Source of the DNA: Taxillus chinensis
Taxonomy: Eukaryota > Streptophyta > Magnoliopsida > Santalales > Loranthaceae
Length of the DNA stretch: 64,000 nucleotides
Assembly (NCBI GenBank): GCA_023512835.1
Contig: CM042092.1
Span: 12,290,498-12,354,497, forward strand
Direction: 5' to 3'
Under the pieces are notes generated by a model. It did not search any database. It was not told the DNA's origin and saw only the letters and a program-made list of their open reading frames with translations. Below, one piece after another: positions 54,388 through 64,000 of the stretch (position 1 is its first letter; each line of letters starts with the position of its first letter). A program made the position numbers and the translations under genes.

Positions 54388-55523
54388 CTATATAATATTA
54401 TACATAAATAAATCTCATAAAATTGCCCTAAATATTATATTATTGCTGTGTGTGATCGCGAAGCATTCAACTATACTATATAGAGCATAGACACTAGAGA
54501 CGAGACAGTAATTTATGTGTAATTACTTATTTATTTTTACCACGTACGTACGTGTCAAATTTGAAGGACAATTATGTAACTTCATAAATATACGTGGAAG
54601 TCGTAGTCCTCGTACGTTTGCTTTCCTCGGTTTGGAATTTTCTTGTTTGATTTTAATAAGTCAATCTCATTACGTACCGAAGATCTGGAATTGGAATTAT
54701 GTGTCACTAGCTAGCAGCTGGTACTCATATACATAAACATATATATATATATATATATAACTATAGAGCCGTTAACTCTTTTCACACTCTTCAATCAATT
54801 ACATTTTCCGTACCATCAATTATATGTGTTTGAAAACTCGTATGTCTTGGCCGGCTCTTAGAGGCTGGTGTATGATTTTTCAACTATTCCTATTCGGATG
54901 GAATAGAAATTGCTTGTGTTTGAAAACAAAGAGAGATATGAAGATGTTTTGGAACAAAGTAATTCACTTTTTATAAATTTGCTTTTCCTATTTATAACTA
55001 ACTAGTTTTTTTTTCCACATATATATAATTATATATATATATATAAACTTTGTGTACTAACGTTATTTTACTTGTGTTTCACAGCCGTGAGTGTTCTATT
55101 TCTCCTTTTCTCCTTTAATACTGTACGTTTTTTTATTTTTAGAAAAAATTTAGCTAGTAAATTCTCTTAGTTACTCCTATAGAAAATGAAATGATGAAAA
55201 AATATATAGAACGATAATTTTAGCCTGATCTATCCAATCTAAACGAGACAAAGGACAGTTATAGGTATTTGAAAGTGAAAATATCAACTTAAAAATAGCA
55301 AAAATCCCATGGTAATTATATAATTTACTTGTAAAATAATTATTTTATATTTAAAATTATAAAGATTTTGAATAACATATTTGAAATTTTTTATTTAATA
55401 TTTTAAATAATATTATAATATTTATATGAATTAATATATTGTTTATTTATAAAATTGTGGTTTTCAACTCCATAATCTGGGATCGAAACTTCATCAACAA
55501 TATACTATAATCACAAGATCAAG
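54388..55523. other. 3' flank of pectinesterase gene and AT-rich spacer
   Basis: Short TA tracts lie at 54740-54759 and 55019-55045. No coding region or repeat family is recognised. Confidence 0.55.
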
Positions 55524-55528
55524 CCCTG

Positions 55529-55876
55529 TGTTAGAGTCCCACATTGGAGAATGTTTCCAACCAAATATAGTTTGATATAGATTCAAGGGTAGCCTCTCCT
55601 ATAGCTAATTGGATTTAGGATGTAAGTCCTTGGATTCTAATATGGTATCAGAGCAGGTTGTGTTTCCACTCACGATGTTCATTCCAGGATGAGTTTGTTC
55701 TCAATGTTCCACCCTACCCACGATTTCTGGATGTGTATCATCCACGTTATCACGTGAGGGGGTGTGTTAGAGTCCCACATTGGAGAATGTTTCCAACCAA
55801 ATATAGCTTGATATAGATTCAGGTAGCCTCTCTCTATAGCAATTGGTTTTAGGATGTAAGTCCTTGGATTCTAATA
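55529..55876 (+). mobile_element. TRIM (miniature LTR retrotransposon), copy 2, complete
   Basis: LTRs 55529-55642 (114 bp) and 55765-55876 (112 bp) begin TGTTAGAGTCCCACATTGGA and end GGATTCTAATA. The primer-binding site TGGTATCAGAGC (55643-55654) abuts the left LTR. The polypurine tract GTGAGGGGGTG lies just before the right one. A perfect 5-bp target duplication CCCTG flanks it (55524-55528 and 55877-55881). The whole element is 348 bp with no coding capacity, so it must be copied by another element's enzymes. Confidence 0.93.
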
Positions 55877-55881
55877 CCCTG

Positions 55882-58800
55882 AGCACTTAAGCCAAAAGAT
55901 CATAAATGGTTAGTCCAAAAGTTGACACACTTTCATTTGATAGAATTACATAATAAGGTTTAAACCAAAGTTAGAATACGAAGGTTAAACCAAATATTCT
56001 CTGAGGATTGATTAGACCTCAAGTTAATACATACTTAAATGTAAGTTTAACTCTTTTATTATTTGACAAGTTGATACTTTTTTTAGACCAAAAGATTGTG
56101 AGACATAGTCTTAATTAACTGCTGCAAGCTAGAACATATAATAGTTTAAATTGTAATTTTTTATCTTCAAATTACAAGTTTTTAAGCATGTTAATTACCC
56201 CACAATCCTTACAAAATTGGATATTAATGGTACCAACTTCACACTCAACTTAATCCTTACAAGTTTCTTATCACTAAAATTAAATTTAATATATTTTAAT
56301 ACTTCACACTCAACTAACTTGAACCCAACTTTATAGGAATTATATTTAATTAAAACTGACTTTGGCAAACACAACTCAATTCAAAAAAGTGTTTAATTTA
56401 TTTTGAAATCAAACTACACAGATAGTGTGCATCAAAAATCAAAAAAGTTTGATGTAGAATAATTTGGTTAACGTAATTTATATTTGTTTTGTTTTGTTTT
56501 TGCTATAAGTTGTCACTAATTATTGGGTTTGAAAGCTCAACAGGCACCCGATTTAAGTCATGGGTCAAGGTGAAAGAGATCAGGTGGGGTATGAAAAAGA
56601 AAAAAAAAGAACAAGAAAAAAAAAAGGTGAAAGAGATCCCCCCCTCAAGTACTCGGGTACTGATCAAAGTACTGCGAATATGAATAAATTAAGGACAATA
56701 GGACATAAAGAAGCAAATGACTGTTTAGGTCATGGTATCATTACTTTTGCCGCACAATTTGGGCTATAGTTTAGTTGGTGGTCTCGCGGGAAGCGTGTGA
56801 AAGTCATTGTCGGAGCCACACCGAAGGGTCGATCGTTTGCCTCCGGTGGTAAGGTTGTTAACAAGTAATGAAGATCGGATTGCTATTTATTTGTGCGTTA
56901 TAGTTTATTGAAATTATAAAATGGATACAAAATGCTTAGCTGATAATATTATTCGTGTTTGTTTTTTTTTTCTATTTTTTTTTATGTTTAAAATATAATA
57001 TATATTTTTCGAATATATTTTATATTCAAAAATAACGATTATATTTTAAAGAGAAAAATAAATAATAAATAAAATAAACATGCTTAAATGGCGTTTGAAA
57101 AGGCGTATGGCAGGTAATTTATTTATTTATTTGTATTGAAGCATTCTGGGTCAGGGTCTCCCTCGTATAAACAACTTTTCTCCACCGGGGCGTTAATGAA
57201 AAGTCTGGTGGGTCAGGGTGGTCTCGCGGTGCCGGTGATTGGTGAAGTGAGTGGGAGACGGAGATGCTCAGTATGTGACTGACGTATATATACCTTCGAG
57301 CTGGTGCCCGTATTTAACTTTTATGCACCTCACGTGCCCATGACTTTTCATAATTATAATGAACTAATTAATAATAATAAAATAAATAAAAATAATATGT
57401 ATAAATGTATCATGACATTATGCGAAAATTATAACTAATGTAAATCATATTTTTTTATCTATTTCATCTTTCAATAATCTTATATATATATATATATATA
57501 TATATCTATATATGCTTACGATTATCTATCAATTAACCAATTCTAATAGTACGTAATGTTATTTTTTAAAAATATATTCTTTTCAAATCACAATACTTAT
57601 TTTTAAACTCTTAAAGTGACTTTGATGAGTGGAGAATATATATATATACCTTAATTTGTTATTATAAACAACTTCTCATTCCTGTGTAAATGTATTTTAA
57701 GTTGTTGACCCAACATGGGTTATTATTGTCCGTAGTGTTCTTTCGAAAATTGTTAAGGAAAGGTGATGGTCAAGCAATTAAAACAGGCCATCGCCATGGA
57801 TTATTGTGGTGGTATAGGTAGAATTAATAAATGCGAGTTAGGGTCATGTTACACTTTTGTGAAGCTTGGTTCAATTTCAACCACATAACAGTAATGATCG
57901 TTGCTTTGGCCCTTGTTGTGCATCAGTCCATGCATGTTTCGTTTTCTTATCACCACCGGCACTGGCCGTGTCTTTGTGGACCTTAATAATTACTCGACCT
58001 TCCCAATTCTTCCGCTTATTATTGATTGCGTTCTAATATATGCATCAGGTGCATGTGTACGTACGAGCTAGGGTGAGGCCATTTTTCTGTTTTTTCATGA
58101 GGGCCACTCCCAAACAGATGTACGGTTGATTTCTAAGCCAAATTATATGGTCAGCTGCTGATCATGGGTTAACATCCCACCTGACTGTATGCTACCTCAT
58201 TTGCATACCTCAGCGTTTGCTTTTTCCCCAATAATTAAGATTCCCCCCATAATGAAATTTTCCATTTAGAAAAGTATTCTGACAAGCCCTTTGGTTTTGG
58301 GATTAATTTTTATTGAACTTTAGTGGAGAGTTGCCTGGTATATATCCAAGCTTCAGCGTACATCCCACATTAGGATATCATGTCAAACATCACATATTGA
58401 TCCACATCTTGAAATGGATGGCTGCAGAGATGAGAGGTTTTTTTTTTTTTTTTAAATGTAATGTTAGCCCTCAATCTCAGTCTGGTGATAGTTCTTAATA
58501 CTATATACAATATAAAAAACAAAAAGCTATGGGTACAGCATAAATTTAAAGCCAAATAAATTACAAATCACAATTACACATTTACATTCAATCAAGAGCT
58601 TAAATTATTAAATGGAATAAAAATGCCACATACTCAAATAATTCTATGAATGAAGTAATCAATGATACCATATTGAAAAAAATTGGGAAAAAAAAAAGAT
58701 ACATTGAAACTCAAGTTTCATGCTACTAGCTTAATTATGTCGACAAGATTTTGGGTCATGAAAGGCTCCTAAACATAAAAAATTAGATTAAAATTTCGAG

Positions 58801-59640
58801 GAATAAATATTTGTGTAATCGACTCGTGACATCTTTGCTTACCGTGAGGGATTGAAACGACTATGATCTTTTCTTTTCTTTTTTTTCTTTCATCTCCGAT
58901 GAATTAGTAGGCTGACACGTCATCACGATTATCCAAAGATTATCCAATCCCGGTTATACCTAACATTGTACATTTCGACGTAGGATATTTTGCATCACAC
59001 CCCTATGTATCAATATATGACGGTGAAACAATATAATAGGATTTTAATGTTATTTATGATTGCCAAATTTGCAATTATATGTGTAGTCATCGGCTCTCCC
59101 ACGTGTGTAATCTGGTATCGTAATGACCTCATCAACAATTAAAAAGCCTCCTTGAAATATGGAGGCAGAATGACGCTATTTATGTAAATTTAAAATACAA
59201 CAGAAAATTCAAATTCATTTTAAAAGAATTAACAATAAGATGATAACTGCAAACGATATAATTTTACTATTTTTTACCGCTGTATTGGTATGCATTTTAA
59301 AAAAAAAAAAACTCTAAAATTACGTAATTTTGGAATATAGCAAAAATGTTATGTTGGCCAGCAGAAAATCCAAACTCAATTTTAAAAATGCAAGGTATTG
59401 TGGTTGCATGATGATCCTTCAGCTTCAGCCCAGAGATGGATTGACCCATAATTTTTATTGAAACAAAGAAACAGGAAATGAAAATGAATCCCAGAACATC
59501 TATAGCACCAGTTAAGAAATGCAGATAGAGAAAACATACAAAACGAGAGATGCAATATGTATTATTAAAGGAATTTCAATCGCGCCTTCCAACGCAAGGA
59601 CAGGCAACGTACATACATATATGTATATATCTTTCCCTTG
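55882..59640. other. intergenic spacer
   Basis: No gene could be supported. The part at 56500-56700 has short open frames rich in K/E from purine runs, which are not convincing. TA tracts occur at 57481-57507 and 57639-57649. A T-run lies at 58439-58453. Confidence 0.5.
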
Positions 59641-59657
59641 ATGTCTGGAAACACATC

Positions 59658-59661
<4 letters not shown>

Positions 59662-59701
<40 letters not shown>
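59662..59701. repeat. GA microsatellite near the 3' end of the PI4K gene
   Basis: A pure GA run of about 40 bases lies about 190 bases beyond the stop codon of the minus-strand kinase gene, probably in or near its 3' untranslated region. Confidence 0.9.
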
Positions 59702-59705
<4 letters not shown>

Positions 59706-59892
59706 GAACAAAAGCGAGGGCTGGTGTGGTGTAGTGAGGGGTTGTGTTAAAAAAGTGGCAGCTTATTCACGTGCGCTACACAGAAGATCCATCAAAATAA
59801 AAGATGGACAGTGGGAATGGAATAAGCACATATGACATATGACATATGATATGATATATATATATATATAGTCGTATCGGGACTCCATTGCC

Positions 59893-62181
59893 TTACGAAA
59901 AAAAACATAGGTCATCAAGGCGGCGGTCCAGGATCGTGGAAACAGACTCCATGAATGCAGCTTCGCTAGTTCCCGGAAGCACAGCCTCTGCTGCTTCCAA
60001 AACAACTTGCTCAATCACAGATTCAGTCTTGAGGGTTTCTCTGCACATGACACTTCCAATGGCAAAGGGACAGAGCCCCCTCTCAACGCCTTTCTTCAAT
60101 AGCATGGTGGAAATGCGGAAGACACGGGCAGATTCAGCTGGCAGCTCCCACCCGTGAAATTTCAGGAGTTCAATGTCTCGTTCGGCATCCAGGGATTTTA
60201 TGTAGTTAATGATGTCAGTGGTATAGGGCTGGCGTGCTTGAGGCCAGTAAAGCCAGTCAAACGTACAATCCTCAAACTGCACAGAGGCAACACGGAAGAA
60301 GAAACATGAGTGAAGAAGCCCAAAACCAGAAACATACCCAGACAGAAGACTGATATGTAGCAGGACGGTCTCCCATAATATAAAAACAGCCTACATATAA
60401 CTTGAAGTCTTGCTTAACAAACCAAGAATGCATTGTGGCCCCAGCCTACATGGGGTAACAAAGAATTTGTTTTCTCGGATGAAGCTTAGCTTTTGGTCAG
60501 AACCAACATACATGCTAAAATGCATTTAATCCCCACAACATTCACTACGAAAGTTTTAAGGGATTTAAAGTAAATATACAGCACAAATTCTAATCATAGC
60601 GAATGGCCTACTGGTCAAAACCAGCACACTGCATTCTGCAGAAACTTCCTCGTTACTTGGATGAATGAGCAATCAATGGGATTGGTGAAAGTATAGGTAT
60701 CAACCGACAAACACCAGGCAATGTAACAAGGATTTTTTATCGCATAACTCTTTCAGCAAGAGACAAAACGGAAAACAATCAACACAGAGATGAAGAAACT
60801 ACAAACAGACAACATTCCATAATTAAATTATGGGTTGAATTACCTTCTGAGGCAAGCAATACCCATGATCAATCGGAGTAAGCACTACCCCGCCTTCATC
60901 ATCTTTGCTCAACAGAATGTTCCCCGCATGTCTGTCTGTATTTGCCAACCTTATGTCCAACACAGATATCTTGTGTACCTCTTTTATAGGGAAAGCACGT
61001 GGACCCATGTCCTCACAGCTTCCACAATTTTTGACAAACATCTGCAGTGACCCAAACTTAACATTTTTCATATCATGATTGTAACCTCTAGGATGGTTAA
61101 AACCTTGGTGCAAACACTTGACCATAAATGTAGGAGGGACTCCTGCAAACCCAATCTCCTCACCGTAAAGTGAGCGAGGTCCACCTTTTGGGTGATCTAA
61201 AATGTATGCTGCAACCTCCCTCAGGGCACCTTCCCCTACCCTAGTGCCTTTCTTCAATCCTTCGCCATCCATAGACAAGGGTAGGCCCCGTGGATTGTTG
61301 ACAGCCATGGGCTCCTCATCCACTGGCTTAAAAACTGACACATACTTCTGACCCGATGAATCCCGCATGAAATAAGTTCCACCTGAACCCTCTGAAGACC
61401 TAATTGGCCCATGGCCCTTTTTTAGCCCATCAAAGGTAGACAGTATTAGATCTGTAATAACTGGTGGCAGTACAATATCGGGACTAACAATTATGGGCAC
61501 CAAAACAAAATCTTCGTGTAATGTCCTCACCTTTACAACCTTAACTTCCTTAGATTGTGTTTGAAAGAGCTTTTCCCTGATATTTACTACATTGGCCCCC
61601 TTTTCATTCACATTTGACGCCATGATGGAAAGTTCAATATCTTTCTCAACAGGCTTGCTCCTGATCTTAGCAGATTTACGGACCAGAAGGTGAACCACAG
61701 CATCATCATTTTTACAAATGTCATGTATGAGTTTATGATCATCAAGCTCTTCACCATCACAAATCAGTTCTTGTTCCTTAAGATCGACAAAATGTCTACC
61801 TTTCTGAGAGATCTGCTGCTTCAAGTACCCTACATTTCGGTTCCTTTCAACATGGAAATCAAACTCCTTCCCACAAACAGTCCTAACAGAAATGGCTTGC
61901 ATGTCAGAAAGCCGGAGTACCAGATGCAGCACATTACCATCCGAAACACCATAATCCCGGACATGAGAATTATCTCGGGCTAGCTCCCTCCCTTCATAGA
62001 CCAATTTCTGCTGCTTCACAAAAAACCCTTTAAAAGTTTGGATCCTAAGCTTCACAGAAGCTATTGAATCAGACTCAGAAACATGCATGGGAATAACAGA
62101 CCCACCAATGACAAGGTATATTAGAATCGACTCATTCAACCCAGGCCTATGCCAGTCAGAAAAATAGCCTGGGAAATTCAT
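59893..62181 (-). CDS. gamma-type phosphatidylinositol 4-kinase with ubiquitin-like repeats, 2 coding exons
   Basis: Plant PI4K-gamma / UBDK-type protein, which carries a PI3/4-kinase fold. Several members act mainly as protein kinases on partners of the ubiquitin pathway. Coding exons 60844-62181 and 59893-60276 (minus) with a 567-bp GT-AG intron give 573 residues, as in Arabidopsis UBDK-gamma-4 (about 566). Two ubiquitin-like domains fill roughly residues 17-90 and 95-170 (for example VKLRIQTFKGFFVKQQKLVY). The kinase domain begins at SEGSGGTYFMRD, with the VFKPVDEEP lysine, the catalytic loop DIRLANTDRHAGNIL and PIDHGYCLP in place of DFG. The second exon starts FEDCTFDWLYWPQA and ends in MCRETLK...LDDLCFF. 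All expected motifs are present. Confidence 0.94.
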
Positions 62182-63137
62182 ATACTCTTCCCCGGACCGG
62201 AGTCAAAGCAACTCTTGCCATTGACATTTTTGCTTCAAAGGTTAAGGACCCTCCACCCTGTTTAGTCTTTCAACCCTATATCCTGCGAAAAGCAGGCAAT
62301 ATTCCTACCACAGGCAAAATGCAACATGTACACAGAATTACATCGAAAGAGAATTTATATAAAACCAACTACCACCAAAATTTACTAAACATTCAACCCA
62401 TAAAGAACATCCAAAAGGGTTAACCAGAAATCCCTCAACATCCTAAACTGAACCCCATCCCAATCATCGGAAATCCAAAAAATGTAGAGAATCTCCATAA
62501 TGAGCAGGGATTTTGCTATTTGTGTTTTGGAGGGGGGGGTTCTGCAGCCCTCCTTCGCTCTTAGATCTTGAAGCCTCTTATGGAATGTCCAAACCTGAAA
62601 TCCCTACAGTGAACATACATACTTAAAATCAGAATCCGAACAGATTTTCGATTTGTTTGCCAAGAAAATGAATGAAAGTTAATCAGACATTGATCTGAAA
62701 TCCCTGCAGCGAACATATGAAGAACAGAAAAAAAATTTCTGAAACAGATTGCCATAAAGAAAGAAAGAAATCAAAAATCTTGCAAATTTGCTTGCCTCAT
62801 TTGTCTTCATCAAATCAAATTAATCAATATAGCTACAAACCGAAATCGAAACACAACACCTCCATTTTTCCTTCACTTTCCCAGAGACCAAACAATCAAA
62901 CCAGACCAATGTAGAGTATTCGAACAATGCATAAAAGAAAATTCAAAGGAAGACAAGAAACAAATCCAAGATACATATGCAGTCTCTTACCAGACCAGAG
63001 GAGATTGAACTCCAGGAACAAGTTAAGGTGGATTGAGAGCGGGTGCAAGAAAATCTCACATTTTTGCCTGATTTTCTCGGACAATCTCTCGGTGTGTCCC
63101 AAATTTCAAACAATCCGAAACTTACTCGACAAAATTG

Positions 63138-63175
<38 letters not shown>
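62182..63175 (-). promoter_or_regulatory. 5' leader of the PI4K-gamma gene with GA/CT microsatellite
   Basis: The leader reads as non-coding on the minus strand and probably contains an intron, as is common in this family; splice sites were not fixed. A GA run at 63141-63171 (CT on the sense strand) lies near the likely transcription start. The region above 63180 is probably the promoter. Confidence 0.45.
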
Positions 63176-63926
63176 GGACAGTGTTGGGGCCATTGCGGGT
63201 TATATAGGCCACCACTGCGAGACCAACGATGTGGATGGTCGCTTAACAGAAGTGTTGACGTCGTTAATCTCGAAAACGGCCGTTAGTTTCAGGGTGACGC
63301 TTTAAAAATTAATTGGGCATGGAATAAATAAAAGGAAAAAAGAAAAGACTTTCCATCGAATTAAATTAAATTGAATGAACCAACCATTTCAATATAAATT
63401 TCACTCCAACTTCAACAATTATACTTTATAACCATTCTTTATCTTTCTACTGATAATTTTTTGCCTCGTCATTTTAAATGTTTTTTAAAAATAAAGCTAT
63501 CAATATTTAAAAAAAATACTAATATTTGTTTTGTTTCATATAATTAAACTCTGAATTACCTTAACTTGTTCTTCTTCTCAATTTTTTTTTGTTTTAAGGT
63601 CAATAGTATTTTTTTTATTTTAATATATGAATGTCGCCAAGAGAGAGATTGATACTTGAAGGCATGGACAAGATAAGAAACGGATTTTACTCTATATATA
63701 GAGAGAGAGACATGCTATATAGAATTATATATGATGGGAGATCACTATCTTTTTATGAGAATTTTTAATTTAAATTGATTAAAATTTAACGGTTGATATT
63801 AGATTTTTATTTAATTATAATAGATTTATTATGGTGAAATTTTAATAAAAAATTTAATTTAAATCATTAATTATAATATCTAACTGTTTAAATTAAAAAT
63901 TTACACGATCAAAAATTAGCCTAAGC

Positions 63927-63999
<73 letters not shown>

Positions 64000-64000
64000 A
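63176..64000. other. promoter flank and AT-rich spacer ending in a TA microsatellite
   Basis: No gene is recognised. A short GA run lies at 63701-63709. A long TA microsatellite fills 63930-63997 and reaches the window edge, so its full length is unknown. Confidence 0.7.

Noticed and set aside
56489..56769. Lysine/glutamate-rich open frames on the plus strand
   Set aside because: Produced by purine runs (AAAAGAAAAAAAAAGAAC-like); no splice context or family match.
63930..63997. Regular short repeat at the window end, considered as an array
   Set aside because: It is a simple TA dinucleotide microsatellite with no spacers; CRISPR arrays are not expected in plant nuclear DNA.

Overview
The window is nuclear DNA of a flowering plant. 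It holds six plant gene families with GT-AG introns, Ty1/copia and Ty3/gypsy elements, small non-autonomous elements and AT-rich spacers. The species cannot be named from the sequence. Two genes (LWD-type WD40 and pectinesterase) have GC-rich coding sequence, while the others have ordinary composition.

Layout. 1-6852: minus-strand Ty3/gypsy element, decayed, with one LTR and its 3' part outside the window. 7012-7607: a miniature LTR element (TRIM). 9319-14116: NIPA8-like magnesium transporter (+), 13 coding exons. 20099-27212: OTU-type deubiquitinase (+), 9 coding exons; a half copia element lies upstream (probable leader intron) and two inverted-repeat transposons lie in introns. 27213-33080: gene-poor, with a complete hAT-type MITE and a probable gene remnant. 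33089-34166: LWD1/2-type WD40 gene (-), divergent from 34880-46732, an Apollo/SNM1-like DNA-repair nuclease (+). The nuclease gene's last exon is split by a complete 9.45 kb copia element (37157-46606). 47200-47690: LINE ORF1 fragment. 51348-54387: PMEI-pectinesterase (+), 3 exons. 55529-55876: a second, complete TRIM. 59893-62181: gamma-type phosphatidylinositol 4-kinase with ubiquitin-like repeats (-), 2 coding exons.

The genes do not form an operon or cluster; they are ordinary neighbours with unrelated jobs. Splice models for OTU, Apollo, PME and PI4K close exactly in frame. NIPA8 and LWD each need one base removed. The most interesting object is the Apollo-like gene. Its catalytic domain is followed by a tail of three 57-59 residue repeats, and the copia element sits exactly after codon 593 with a 6-bp target duplication, so the pre-insertion reading frame can be followed to a stop 39 codons past the element. 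Differences between the two copia LTRs, and the NIPA8 frameshift, fall repeatedly at CG/CAG/CTG sites. That pattern suggests methylation-linked mutation or base-calling error.
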